In this document: positions 1 through 8,267 of the stretch, in pieces
Numbering within the stretch: position 1 is the stretch's first letter
Layout: each line of letters opens with the position of its first letter
From: Arthrobacter sp. Alg241-R88
GTDB lineage: Bacteria > Actinomycetota > Actinomycetes > Actinomycetales > Micrococcaceae
Assembly: GCF_900537115.1 (NCBI RefSeq)
Contig: NZ_UNRG01000011.1
Location: 82,775 to 127,470 of the forward strand
Direction: 5' to 3'
Length of the DNA stretch: 44,696 nt
Program-made: the position numbers and the translations under genes
Notes under the pieces: model-generated
The model's input: only the letters and a program-made list of their open reading frames with translations
Told to the model about the DNA's origin: nothing
Databases searched by the model: none

Positions 1-204
1 TTCGTTGTGGACCCGGAAGAGAACGAAGTGCTGCTCCGGCTGGGACTGCACCGGCTGCCATCAAAAGAGTTTCCCCGGCTCCGTGCACTGGCCCCAGCGC
101 TCGCCGATTATGATGGCGAGCGCGAGCTGGACCAAGGCATCACCATCCTGCTGTCAGGCCTCGAAGCGCAACTGACTCGGGAACCGCAGGCTTCCCCCGC
201 CTAG
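1..204 (+). CDS. TetR/AcrR-family regulator, C-terminal part (5' end outside window)
   Basis: The reading frame is open from the first base and ends with TAG at 202-204, so this is the last 67 codons of a gene that starts upstream. The visible part resembles the ligand-binding C-terminal domain of TetR-type repressors: a segment with EFPRLRALAPALADYD followed by a helix ending in ILLSGLEAQL, a common ending in actinobacterial TetR_C domains. The DNA-binding half is not visible, so ligand and targets cannot be inferred. An internal GTG at 7 could be mistaken for a start, but nothing resembling a helix-turn-helix follows it. Confidence 0.6.
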   Translation, partial: FVVDPEENEVLLRLGLHRLPSKEFPRLRALAPALADYDGERELDQGITILLSGLEAQLTREPQASPA

Positions 205-225
205 TTGGCGGGAGTGCCGCGGCAG

Positions 226-690
226 CTACTCGAAGGAAGCCCGCCGGCGGTCAGCAGTGCGGGTGTTCCAGACGTCGGGCGAGTTCACCTTGAAGCGGCG
301 GCCGGTCATCGCACGTGCTGACAACCTGATGTAGTGGGCTTTCTCGCCCGGCTGCCAGGGTTCCAGGCCCAGGCTGTCCACGGCATCCTTGTCCGCCTGG
401 TCCTCTATGATCTCGGTGTCCCCGCGAACCACAACGCTCCAGGCCTCTTCGGTGTGCGGATCGTAGCCGTCGATTTCGAGTGCGGCAGGCCTTTCGGATT
501 TCGCGTTCCACAGCTTGGTCACTCCGGAAGTCCGGAAGACGATGCTCCGGCGGTGCACCACATAGTTGACCGGGAAGATCTCCGGATGGCCGTCCACCAC
601 CAGGCCAAGGCGGCCCAGGGTGTCACCCTCCAGGAGGTCCCAGCATTCATCAAACGTCAGTTTTCCGGTTGGCTGTTCGTCAGCAGTCAT
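226..690 (-). CDS. Pyridoxamine 5'-phosphate oxidase (PPOX) family flavin-binding protein
   Basis: A 154-residue single-domain protein of the PPOX-like split-barrel family, which usually binds FMN or F420. Features seen: the family opening around LLEGDTLGRLGLVVDGHPEIFPVNYVV (residues 19-46, shown in part), the strand SIVFRTSGVTKLWNA, and the strand WSVVVRGDTEIIED. Short actinobacterial members of this kind are often annotated only as pyridoxamine 5'-phosphate oxidase family protein; the true substrate is rarely known and pyridoxal-phosphate synthesis is unlikely for so short a protein. It sits alone between a TetR gene end and the convergently placed neighbours. Family call is firm, function open. 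Confidence 0.8.
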   Translation of the reverse strand: MTADEQPTGKLTFDECWDLLEGDTLGRLGLVVDGHPEIFPVNYVVHRRSIVFRTSGVTKLWNAKSERPAALEIDGYDPHTEEAWSVVVRGDTEIIEDQADKDAVDSLGLEPWQPGEKAHYIRLSARAMTGRRFKVNSPDVWNTRTADRRRASFE

Positions 691-743
691 GAACCATACC
701 CTACGGCTCCTACCGCACTAGGAACATGGCCCGGGAAAAACTG

Positions 744-1673
744 CTATTCGATACCCGCGAACAACTCGTTCAGCTCCGCGGTGAGCTCCTTCTGCACCGA
801 TGGCAGCCCCACCTCTTTGCCGTCAATGCGGTTCACGGGCGCAAGCATCCGCACGCTCGAAATCAGCCACACCGCATCGGCATCCAGCAGGTCCTGGGGC
901 TCCAGCGGGCCGTACCCCAGTTCCCAGCCGGCCGCTTTGGCCGCAGCGAACAACGCACCCTGGGAGGTGCCGGCCAGGATGCCGCTGTCCAGCTGCGGTG
1001 TGATCAGGCGCTTAACGGGGGCGCCGTCGTCGGACGTTTCCACGTGCGCCATCAGCACGGTGGACGTGGGGCCCTCCAGGACCCGGCCGTCCGAGGAGAT
1101 GAAGATGACGTCGTCCGCGCCCTGCTTGTGGGCGTGGCGCAGGGCTGCCATGTTGACAGCGTAGGAGAGCGTCTTCGCCCCGAGCAGCAGCCATGGGGCG
1201 CGCTCGGCGACGTCGCTGTCGTAGCCGCGGTCCAGGAGGATGACGTCGAGCCCAGCCTCGCGCTGGCGGTGCCCGGCCGCCCCCACAGGAGAAACCTGGA
1301 CCCAAGAGGTGGGGGCTGAGGCGCCCTCCACACCACGGGTCACCACGAGCTTGACCACCAGTTCGTTGTCGGCCCCGGAAGCGGGCGGATGCTGGGCGAG
1401 GTGTTCGGACACGGCGGTGGCGACCGCTCGGCGCCACTCCTCCTCGCCGGGAATGGCGAGGTCCAGCGCCGCTGCGGAACCCGCCAGGCGGTCCAGATGG
1501 GCCTGGATCTTCCGTACGCTGCCGTCCACTGCCAGCATCGTCTCGAAGATCCCGTCGCCCCGGGTAGCGCCCTGGTCCGTCACCAGCAGCTGAGGCTTGG
1601 TTGCGTCGGCCAGCCGACCGTCCGGGTGGGAGGGGTCGAGGAATACGAGAACCACGGAAGCTGGAGAGGTCAT
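744..1673 (-). CDS. pabC: Class IV aminotransferase, probable 4-amino-4-deoxychorismate lyase
   Basis: A 309-residue fold-type IV PLP enzyme. Near the N-terminus it has GDGIFETMLAVDG and then KIQAHLDRL, as in PabC and branched-chain aminotransferases. The PLP lysine is in LLLGAKTLSYAVNMAALRHA, and GRVLEGPTSTV fits the cofactor phosphate region. PabC releases pyruvate from aminodeoxychorismate to give p-aminobenzoate for folate. The call of lyase rather than branched-chain or D-amino-acid aminotransferase rests mainly on the nearby pabB-type gene (3259-5349, same strand), separated only by a divergently read cardiolipin synthase. ATG start at 1673; the 5' neighbour reads away from it, so it has its own promoter. 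Confidence 0.75.
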   Translation of the reverse strand: MTSPASVVLVFLDPSHPDGRLADATKPQLLVTDQGATRGDGIFETMLAVDGSVRKIQAHLDRLAGSAAALDLAIPGEEEWRRAVATAVSEHLAQHPPASGADNELVVKLVVTRGVEGASAPTSWVQVSPVGAAGHRQREAGLDVILLDRGYDSDVAERAPWLLLGAKTLSYAVNMAALRHAHKQGADDVIFISSDGRVLEGPTSTVLMAHVETSDDGAPVKRLITPQLDSGILAGTSQGALFAAAKAAGWELGYGPLEPQDLLDADAVWLISSVRMLAPVNRIDGKEVGLPSVQKELTAELNELFAGIE

Positions 1674-1768
1674 GGCTCCAGCTTAGTGCGGCGTCCCGCG
1701 GATAAGCTGGGCAGAGTGCCCCGGCTGGAAACCGTCCGCCGGCGGCCCGTCTCCCGGGGGTTATTTCC

Positions 1769-3244
1769 GTGTTGTGGCCATTTTCGCTTGCCGGTTCCGC
1801 GCCGACGTGGATCGTGGTGCTGCTGGCTGTCGCCGACCTGGTGATCAGGGTGCTGGCCGTGGGCATCATCCCCGGCAACCGGCGGCCCACGACGGCCATG
1901 GCCTGGTTGCTGGGCATTTTCTTTGTCCCGTTTGTGGGCATCGTCCTTTTCCTGCTGTTCGGCAACTTCCAGTTGTCAAAGCGGCGCCGGGAGCAGCAGC
2001 AGCTGGTCAACGAGCGGGTGCGCGCCGGGATCTCGTCCCTCGCCGACGTGGAAAGCGACTACCCGGGCCCGGAATGGGTGAGGTCCGCCGCGGAATTGAA
2101 CCGGAGGCTGGGTTCGCTCCCCATGGTGGACGGCAACTCCGTGGACCTCATCCCCGGCTACCCCGACTCCATCCTGCAGATGACGGAGGCGGTGCGGAAG
2201 GCGAAAAAGTTCGTTAATGCCGAGTTCTACATCATGAGCACGGACCACATCACCAATGACCTGCTGACCGCCCTGGAGGAAGCAGCGGAGCGTGGCGTGG
2301 AAGTCCGGGTGCTGTTCGACCACATCGGCACCCTCCGGGTCAAGGGTTACAAAAACCTGTTAAAGCGGCTCAGGGCCGGCAAGATCCAGTGGAAGCGGAT
2401 GCTCCCGCTCCTGCCCATTCACGGCCAGTGGCGCCGGCCCGATCTGCGGAACCACCGCAAGATCATGGTGATCGACGGCGAAATCGCCTTCACCGGCTCC
2501 CAGAACCTGATCGAGCCCTCCTACAACAACCCCCGGCACCGCAAGGCCGGCCGGGAGTGGGTGGAGCTGATGGCCCGCCTCCATGGGCCGATCGTCACCA
2601 CCCTGAACGTCGTCTTCGCCACCGACTGGCTGAGTGAAACCGACGAGTCCCTGGAACACCAGCTCCAGCTCCCGGCCAACCCGCATCCCGGCAACGTCAC
2701 CGCGCAGGTGGTTCCGAGCGGCCCGGGGTTCATTACCGAAAACAACCTGCGGCTCTTCAACACCCTTATCTACTCCGCGCAGCACCGGATCTCCATCTGC
2801 AGCCCGTACTTCGTCCCGGACGATTCGCTGCTCTACGCCATCACCACAGCTGCCCAGCGCGGCGTGGACGTGGAGTTGTTCGTCTCCGAAAAGGGAGACC
2901 AGTTCCTGGTCCATCACGCCCAGCGTTCCTACTACGAGGCGCTGCTGGAGGCGGGCGTCCGGATCTACCTGTACAAAGCCCCGTTTGTGCTCCACGCCAA
3001 ACACTTCACCATCGACGACGAAGTGGCGGTCCTCGGCTCCAGCAACATGGACATGCGCTCCTTCTCGCTGAACCTGGAGGTGTCTGTGATGCTGCTGGGA
3101 GCCGACATCGTCACCAAGATGCGCGCCGTCGAAGACACATACCGGGACATTTCGCACGAGCTCAAGCTGTCCGACTGGCTTAACCGCCCGCTGGCGGCAC
3201 GCTATGTGGACAACGTGGCCAGGCTGACGGCGACCGTTCAGTAA
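1769..3244 (+). CDS. cls: Cardiolipin synthase (phospholipase D superfamily)
   Basis: A 491-residue membrane enzyme that joins phosphatidylglycerol units (or uses CDP-diacylglycerol) to make cardiolipin. Two hydrophobic segments lie at about residues 11-31 and 45-65 (PLDc_N type). Two HKD phospholipase D motifs follow: HRKIMVIDGEIAFTGSQNL and HAKHFTIDDEVAVLGSSNMD; each supplies the catalytic His and Lys. Length is normal for bacterial Cls. The start taken is GTG at 1769, about 8 bases after a G-rich run; an ATG is not available nearby in frame. The gene is inserted between pabC- and pabB-type genes on the opposite strand, and it ends 14 bases before the pabB-type stop codon (tail to tail). 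Confidence 0.9.
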   Translation: MLWPFSLAGSAPTWIVVLLAVADLVIRVLAVGIIPGNRRPTTAMAWLLGIFFVPFVGIVLFLLFGNFQLSKRRREQQQLVNERVRAGISSLADVESDYPGPEWVRSAAELNRRLGSLPMVDGNSVDLIPGYPDSILQMTEAVRKAKKFVNAEFYIMSTDHITNDLLTALEEAAERGVEVRVLFDHIGTLRVKGYKNLLKRLRAGKIQWKRMLPLLPIHGQWRRPDLRNHRKIMVIDGEIAFTGSQNLIEPSYNNPRHRKAGREWVELMARLHGPIVTTLNVVFATDWLSETDESLEHQLQLPANPHPGNVTAQVVPSGPGFITENNLRLFNTLIYSAQHRISICSPYFVPDDSLLYAITTAAQRGVDVELFVSEKGDQFLVHHAQRSYYEALLEAGVRIYLYKAPFVLHAKHFTIDDEVAVLGSSNMDMRSFSLNLEVSVMLLGADIVTKMRAVEDTYRDISHELKLSDWLNRPLAARYVDNVARLTATVQ

Positions 3245-3258
3245 GCCATGCTGGACGC

Positions 3259-5349
3259 TTAGTCCTCCGGGAACTCCGCACCCAGCGTTGAGAGGACACC
3301 GAAGGCCTTGGTCCGGATCTCCTCGTACTCCTCGCCGGCGTCGGAATCGGCAGTGATGGCGCCGCCGACGCCGAGGGTCAGTTCCGCGGTTCCATCACCG
3401 GCGTCGCGGATCACCAGCGTCCGGATGGCGACGGCGAGGTCCGTCGCCCCGTTCAGTGAAAAGTACCCGACGGCACCGGAGTACATGCCGCGTCCTGCGC
3501 CTTCCAGCCGGTCCAGGATGGCCATGGTGCTGATTTTGGGCGCGCCGGTCATGGAGCCGGCCGGGAAACAGGCTGCCACCGCCTCTGCCCGCGACGACCC
3601 ACGCCGCAGCTGGGCGTCGATGGTGCTGACCATCTGGTGGACGGTGGCGTAGCTTTCGATGGCACAAAGCCTGCTCACGGTCACGGAGCCGGGGACCGCG
3701 AAATGGCTGAGGTCGTTCCGCAGCAGGTCAACGATCATGATGTTCTCGGCGCGGTCCTTGAGGGACGTTTCGAGCTCTGAGCGCAGGCGGGCATCTTCCG
3801 CCGGATCGGAGGCACGGCGGCGGGTGCCCTTGATCGGCTCGGCCCGCATGGCGCCGTCGGACGCTATCTTCAGGAACCGCTCGGGCGAAGTGCTGGCAAG
3901 CGTGAGGCTATCGAACCGGAGGTAGCTGGCAAAGGGCGCGGGGTTCCTGCGCCGCAGGGCAAGGTAGGTCCGCCACGGGTCCAGCCCTGCGGCCGGAACC
4001 CTGGCCGAGAGTGTGGTGGTCAGGCACACTTCGTAGCTGTTTCCCTCGGTGATTTCGTGCTGCGCGGCGGCGATTTTCGCCTTGTATTCGGCACCGGTAT
4101 CCCGGCTGTGGAACGCTGGCGGACCTGAAAGTACGACGCCGCTGCTGCCGCCGGCGTTTGGGGGCCGCTCGGCATCCGGAGCTAGTACGGAGGCAGCTTG
4201 GACAGCTGCCCGCGCGTTCCTGAACCACTCGTCCGCATCCGGAACGTCCAGGGCCAGGAGCCAGGCGGTACCTGCGGCGTGGTCCAGGACCACTGCCCTG
4301 GCGGCGAAGATCAGGGCGGCATCCGGCGTGGGAGCTGCAAGATCGGTTCCACCGGTTTCGCGCTTGAGTTCGTAGGCCAGGCAGCCCAGCCAGCCCAGCG
4401 CGAATTCGCCCGGGTAGCCGTCGGGAGTGTGGACCGTTGCGCCTCCCCACACGGTGTCCAGCCAACGGAAGAAGGGCCCTTCGATGGTGGCGCTGGCGCA
4501 GCCTGCGTGGATCACGCTGTGGCCGGAGCGGTGCGATACGCACTGGCCGGACAACCCGCCGTCGTCCGCCATGATGCTGAAGCGGCTGCGCTCTGAAGCT
4601 GCGGCGGACCCGGACGGGTGCGGCGGAGTCCCGGCGGCAGCGCCCGTATTGGAGGAGTCCAGCCAGACTGCGTTGGATGAACTGCCGTAGAGGGCGCTGA
4701 ACAGTGCCGCGGCTTCCGGGCGCAGGTTGAGGCATTCGGCGCGGAGGCTCAGGTCGCGGCGGGCGGACAGTTCGGGGGAGAGGGCGGTGGCCAACGCGGG
4801 AAGGTAGGGAAGGAGCTGGAGTACGTCAGCGGGGGCGGCACCGTCTGCGCGGTTCAGGACGTGTACGTCAGCGTGGCCGGGAACGTCGTCGCCGCGCAGC
4901 CACTGCTCTTCCTGTGCCGCCCATTGGTCCCAGAACGGTTCGTACGTTCCGCCATCACGGTCCAGTGCGCGGGTCCGGCGTATGTCCTCGGGAGAGTCAG
5001 CCCAAATGACGGCACTGAGGAAGGGGCGGGCAGCGGCGGCAGCGGAACCCACTCCCTCGACGATGACGATCTCGGCGGGCAGCGTGACGCGGACGTCGCC
5101 GTCGTAGTGTTTCTCCCAGTCCCAGCTGACCCAGGCAGCCGCCTCGCCCCGGCTCAAGGGTGCCAGCACGGTGGCGACGTAGCGGTCCACTCCGGCCATC
5201 AGCCCGTTCCAGCCCGGGTAGATGTCCTCGAGGTGGAACAGCGAGACCTTGTGGTGCGCCCGAAGCCGTGCCGCCAGTTCAACGGCGAGTGTTGTCTTTC
5301 CTGCGCCTGAGCGCCCGTCGACGGCGATGATGACGGGGGCAGGGCTCAT
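3259..5349 (-). CDS. pabB: Fusion: uridine-kinase-like P-loop NTPase + aminodeoxychorismate synthase component I
   Basis: A 696-residue protein with an unusual architecture. Residues 1 to about 190 form a P-loop kinase domain: Walker A GRSGAGKTT at 12-20, a strand AEIVIVEGVGS, and a lid-like region with RRTRALDRDGG, similar to uridine-kinase-like proteins of actinobacteria. The rest is a complete chorismate-utilising enzyme: an N-terminal Anth_synt_I_N-like part (about 200-400), then NSYEVCLTTTL, PIKGTRRR (Lys507) and a C-terminal block with FPAGSMTGAPK. PIKGT with lysine is the signature of PabB rather than anthranilate synthase (PIAGT). The expected reaction is chorismate to aminodeoxychorismate using ammonia from a PabA subunit; no glutaminase domain is present here and none is encoded in the window. 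The frame is continuous, with no stop or internal shift. Confidence 0.85.
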   Translation of the reverse strand: MSPAPVIIAVDGRSGAGKTTLAVELAARLRAHHKVSLFHLEDIYPGWNGLMAGVDRYVATVLAPLSRGEAAAWVSWDWEKHYDGDVRVTLPAEIVIVEGVGSAAAAARPFLSAVIWADSPEDIRRTRALDRDGGTYEPFWDQWAAQEEQWLRGDDVPGHADVHVLNRADGAAPADVLQLLPYLPALATALSPELSARRDLSLRAECLNLRPEAAALFSALYGSSSNAVWLDSSNTGAAAGTPPHPSGSAAASERSRFSIMADDGGLSGQCVSHRSGHSVIHAGCASATIEGPFFRWLDTVWGGATVHTPDGYPGEFALGWLGCLAYELKRETGGTDLAAPTPDAALIFAARAVVLDHAAGTAWLLALDVPDADEWFRNARAAVQAASVLAPDAERPPNAGGSSGVVLSGPPAFHSRDTGAEYKAKIAAAQHEITEGNSYEVCLTTTLSARVPAAGLDPWRTYLALRRRNPAPFASYLRFDSLTLASTSPERFLKIASDGAMRAEPIKGTRRRASDPAEDARLRSELETSLKDRAENIMIVDLLRNDLSHFAVPGSVTVSRLCAIESYATVHQMVSTIDAQLRRGSSRAEAVAACFPAGSMTGAPKISTMAILDRLEGAGRGMYSGAVGYFSLNGATDLAVAIRTLVIRDAGDGTAELTLGVGGAITADSDAGEEYEEIRTKAFGVLSTLGAEFPED

Positions 5350-5385
5350 GGATTAGAGCGTACCTTTATCCCCGCAGGGCTTTCA

Positions 5386-5916
5386 TCAGCGCTGCAGCTG
5401 GGCGCCTTGGAGGACAGCCCCTTTGAGATAATCCACCAGCCCGGGCAGGGCGGCGTGGATCTGGTGCCAGACGGCGTCGAAATCTGCGTGCCCGCCGTAC
5501 CAGGGGTCCTCGATCCCCTGGTCCAGCAGGTCTTTTTCTGCCAGCCGGGGATCAAAGCTCCGGAGCATGCGGATCTTGTTCCGGGACTCATCGTCAGGCG
5601 CGGACTCGCTCAGCCACGCGTAGTGGTCGATGTCGAGTGCCAGGATCAGGTCGCGTTCACGGAACCATGCGGGCTGCCACTGCCGGGCGATGTGCTTGTC
5701 CGAGAAGAGCTGCGTGGCGTCCAAACGCCGTGCGGCCCGCGGGTCTATCGGGCGGCCTGCTTCGTAGCCGGTGGTGCCTGCTGAGTCCACGGTGACCACG
5801 CTGTCCAGCCCCTCGCGTTCAAGCGCCGCGGCGAGCATCAGCTCGGCCATGGGGGACCGGCAGATGTTTCCGGTACAGACGGCAATGACACGGTATGGGC
5901 TCGACGTTGAGTTCAT
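5386..5916 (-). CDS. Low-molecular-weight protein-tyrosine phosphatase
   Basis: A 176-residue cytoplasmic phosphatase. The active-site loop CTGNICRSP (Cys14 to Arg20, the CX5R signature) sits at the N-terminus as always in this family, and the late acid loop appears as GIEDPWYGG, giving the general-acid aspartate. Such enzymes dephosphorylate tyrosine-phosphorylated proteins, or arginine phosphate or arsenate in some relatives; the motif alone does not decide. The start is the only ATG ahead of the catalytic loop; a clear Shine-Dalgarno sequence is not seen, and TAGTAT lies directly before the ATG. It is 36 bases downstream of the pabB-type start, in the same direction, so it reads towards that gene. 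Confidence 0.88.
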   Translation of the reverse strand: MNSTSSPYRVIAVCTGNICRSPMAELMLAAALEREGLDSVVTVDSAGTTGYEAGRPIDPRAARRLDATQLFSDKHIARQWQPAWFRERDLILALDIDHYAWLSESAPDDESRNKIRMLRSFDPRLAEKDLLDQGIEDPWYGGHADFDAVWHQIHAALPGLVDYLKGAVLQGAQLQR

Positions 5917-5989
5917 ATACTAAGCATGCGTGCTAATTGGCCCTGTTGGCTAGCGTCAGGTTCATAAAGGTTGACTCTTTTGTAAAGAA

Positions 5990-6010
5990 GGTGTGCTTTT
6001 TGGTCACACC
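5990..6010 (-). terminator. Probable terminator of the LysE-family gene
   Basis: Six-base arms GGTGTG (5990-5995) and CACACC (6005-6010) enclose a 9-base loop. Read on the minus strand the hairpin is followed by TTCTTTA, a modest U-rich tail. It lies downstream of the lysE-type stop codon at 6046 and before the phosphatase gene. Short stem, so moderate confidence. Confidence 0.4.
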
Positions 6011-6045
6011 CGCCGTCAGCTGGCGGGCCCAACTGTGCCGAAGGG

Positions 6046-6669
6046 TCAGTGGAGGAAAGCCAGCAGGATGCCCACGGCCACAAACAACACGCCAAACGAT
6101 CGGTTCAGGGCAAGTTGTCCTCGGGCGCTATGGGTAAAGCGCTCGAAGGACCTGGCTGCTGCCGCAAAGAAGAACCACATCACCAGGATGTCGATGGCGA
6201 CGACCGTTGCCGCCAGTACTGCGTATTGGGCCAGGAGGGGCTGGTCCGGCCGGATGAACTGGGGCATAAACGCGAGGAAGAAGACGATTGCCTTCGGGTT
6301 CAACAGGTTCACCCAAAGGCCCCGCCGGAAGATGGACCAGGCTGGCTCGTTCCTCAAGCCCGCAATCTTCTCGTGTTCAAGGTCCGGCTTGCTAAGGAAC
6401 TGCCTGATGCCCAGATAGACAAGATATGCCGCGCCGGCGTAGCGGATGACGTTGAAGGCCACTGGCGAACCCGCCACCAGTACGCCCACGCCGAGCGCCA
6501 CAATCACGATGTGCACCACCAGCGCCAATTGCTGCCCCAAGATGCCCCAGATGGAGCGGCGGAAACCGGCGGTCAGGGAGTTGCTCATGGTGTTGATGGC
6601 CCCGGCGCCCGGGGTGAAGCTGATCAGGGCACCGGCGCCCGCCAGGGCGAGCCAAAGGGAGAATTGCAC
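6046..6669 (-). CDS. LysE/RhtB-family amino acid exporter
   Basis: A 207-residue polytopic membrane protein. It begins with a hydrophobic helix followed by LISFTPGAGAINTMSNSL, the conserved N-terminal LysE/RhtB motif (usually TPGPN; here TPGAGA), then about five more membrane segments, including VAIDILVMWFFFAAAA. Members export lysine, arginine, threonine, homoserine or related metabolites by proton antiport. The substrate cannot be read from sequence. The central NLLNPKAIVFFLAFMPQF is the second family hallmark. ATG start at 6669 with the gene read alone; the methyltransferase stop lies 46 bases upstream in the same direction, so co-transcription with the marR-methyltransferase pair is possible. 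Confidence 0.88.
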   Translation of the reverse strand: MQFSLWLALAGAGALISFTPGAGAINTMSNSLTAGFRRSIWGILGQQLALVVHIVIVALGVGVLVAGSPVAFNVIRYAGAAYLVYLGIRQFLSKPDLEHEKIAGLRNEPAWSIFRRGLWVNLLNPKAIVFFLAFMPQFIRPDQPLLAQYAVLAATVVAIDILVMWFFFAAAARSFERFTHSARGQLALNRSFGVLFVAVGILLAFLH

Positions 6670-6715
6670 CAGCCAAGTTTAGTGGCAGTTCGGGGCAGGG
6701 ATGACGCCGTAAAGC

Positions 6716-7534
6716 CTATGCCCGGGCGATGACCTCGCCGTTGGGAATCAGGAACCAGCCGTCGTCGGTGGATCCCCAGCGGTGCCAGCCGGCAGAGATC
6801 CTGGCCAGGTCGGCAGGGTTGGCGAAACCATACTCCAGTGCCTGCTCTGCGAAAGCGGAGTGCAGCACGCGTTCGCCCCAGACGCGCGCTTGCCAGCGGC
6901 GCTGCTGTCCGGTGGCGTAAAGCCAGTTGCTGCTGGTGGGCGCGACGTCGGTGAAGCCGGCCGACTGCGCCCAGCTCACCAGCCGCCGCCCGGCGTCGGG
7001 CTCCGCCCCGTTCCTCCGCGCGATGCGCTGGTACAGCTCCATCCACTCGTCCAGTTCCGGGATGGCGGGGTACCAGCTCATGCCGTGGAAGTCGGCGTCG
7101 CGAACGGCAACGATGCCGCCCGGTTTTGCCACCCGTCGCATCTCCCGCAGCGCCTCCACGGGGTCGGTGAGGTGTTGAAGCACCTGGTGGGCGTGCACGA
7201 CGTCGAATGTCTCGTCGTCGAAGTCGAGGTCGTAGATGTTGCCCGCCACGAACTCCACGTTGGAAACCTCCCGCTCGACGGCGAGGGCTTTGGCCTGGGC
7301 GATGATGTCCGGTGAGCGGTCCAGGCCGGTAACTTTTCCGGGGTTGACCAGGACGGCGAAATCGCAGGTGATGCTGCCCGGGCCGCAGCCGACGTCGAGC
7401 ACTTCAGAGCCGGGCGCGAGGTGCGGCAGGACAAATGCGGCGGAGTTCTCGGCCGTCCTGGCGGCATGGGCGCGGACCACCGACTCGTGGTGGCCGTGCG
7501 TGTAAACGTCGTCTTCGGGCTGCTGGGCACTCAT
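6716..7534 (-). CDS. Class I SAM-dependent methyltransferase
   Basis: A 272-residue soluble methyltransferase. The SAM-binding motif I is VLDVGCGPGSI, followed by the acidic ribose-binding residue in VTGLDRSPDII, motif II in FDVVHAHQVLQHL, and VAKPGGIVAVRD. This arrangement is that of UbiE/Methyltransf_11-type enzymes acting on small molecules; the substrate is unknown. The start taken is ATG at 7534; a TTG two codons further upstream (7540) is also possible and has better spacing to a G-run. The gene begins 20 bases after the marR stop codon, so the two form an operon. Co-transcription with an efflux-linked repressor suggests a role in modifying a toxic compound, but this is inference. Confidence 0.85.
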   Translation of the reverse strand: MSAQQPEDDVYTHGHHESVVRAHAARTAENSAAFVLPHLAPGSEVLDVGCGPGSITCDFAVLVNPGKVTGLDRSPDIIAQAKALAVEREVSNVEFVAGNIYDLDFDDETFDVVHAHQVLQHLTDPVEALREMRRVAKPGGIVAVRDADFHGMSWYPAIPELDEWMELYQRIARRNGAEPDAGRRLVSWAQSAGFTDVAPTSSNWLYATGQQRRWQARVWGERVLHSAFAEQALEYGFANPADLARISAGWHRWGSTDDGWFLIPNGEVIARA

Positions 7535-7554
7535 AACCAAACGCTACCCCCAAC

Positions 7555-8061
7555 CTACCTGGGCGTGCTGGCCGATTCTTCCCGCGCGGCCACCGTGGCC
7601 TCCACCATTGCCGTCATAAAGCGGGTCACTGTTTCGAGTTCCTCCGCGCTGAAATTCGCCATGGCGCTGCCCATCCGGTGTGAGAGGGGAGCGAAGATGG
7701 CGCCGCCGTCCTGAAAGGCCTTGGGCGTCATGCGAAGGTGAACCTGCCGGCGGTCGGAGCTGTCCCGCTCGCGCACTACGTGTCCGGAGTTGTCCAGCCT
7801 GTCGATCAGGGCAGTGGTGGCAGGGGAGCTCAGGTTCAACTCCTTGCGCAGGATGCCCGGCGTGACAGTGCCGCCGTTTGCCGTGTGGCGCATGATGACG
7901 GCCAGCGCGTTCAGGTCCGTCCGGTGCATGTCCTTGCGCCCGCCTGCTGTGTCCACATAGCGGTTGGCCTCAAGGGTGAATTCCTGCAGGAGCCGCACGA
8001 GCGGGTGCGGCCCGCCGGCCGCCGGCGGGCCGGGGGCAGCGGACGTCTCTTCGCCTGCCAT
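7555..8061 (-). CDS. MarR-family transcriptional regulator
   Basis: A 168-residue winged-helix regulator. The DNA-binding core spans roughly residues 55-120, with TPGILRKELNLSSPATTALIDRLDNSGHV (recognition helix; shown in two parts: TPGILRKELNLSS and PATTALIDRLDNSGHV) and the wing VRERDSSDRRQVHLRMT, whose DxRxxxxxLT-like pattern is the MarR hallmark. The N-terminal 25 residues are a low-complexity Ala/Pro/Gly tail. It is divergent from the MMPL exporter with about 200 bases between them, where overlapping palindromes cover a good -10 sequence. This is the classic layout of a repressor controlling itself and an exporter; the ligand is unknown. Confidence 0.9.
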   Translation of the reverse strand: MAGEETSAAPGPPAAGGPHPLVRLLQEFTLEANRYVDTAGGRKDMHRTDLNALAVIMRHTANGGTVTPGILRKELNLSSPATTALIDRLDNSGHVVRERDSSDRRQVHLRMTPKAFQDGGAIFAPLSHRMGSAMANFSAEELETVTRFMTAMVEATVAAREESASTPR

Positions 8062-8200
8062 GTCCGCCTCCAGGAATTTGTGCTCATACGGCCCCGCCTC
8101 GGGCGCCGACTGTGCGGCTTAACCGTACTGACGGATATTACTTCAGCTGAGCCTTTCCCCTCTTCCCGGTTTAAAGAGGAGAAAAAGCTAGGGAACCACT

Positions 8201-8228
8201 TATCTCCATTATAGAGATACTCTAGTAT
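8201..8228. promoter_or_regulatory. Overlapping palindromic operators and divergent -10 elements (marR / mmpL)
   Basis: Two inverted repeats interlock. The first has arms TATCTC (8201-8206) and GAGATA (8214-8219) around 7 bases. The second has arms TAGAG (8212-8216) and CTCTA (8220-8224) around 3 bases. The spacer of the first contains, on the minus strand, a perfect TATAAT (8213 to 8208), a -10 element pointing to marR. TAGTAT (8223-8228) is a candidate -10 pointing to the MMPL gene, whose ATG is 40 bases on. A MarR dimer bound here would block both directions. The -35 regions are weak. Confidence 0.55.
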
Positions 8229-8267
8229 GGAACTAATCCTACTCCCGATAGCTGCCCGGAAGGCATT

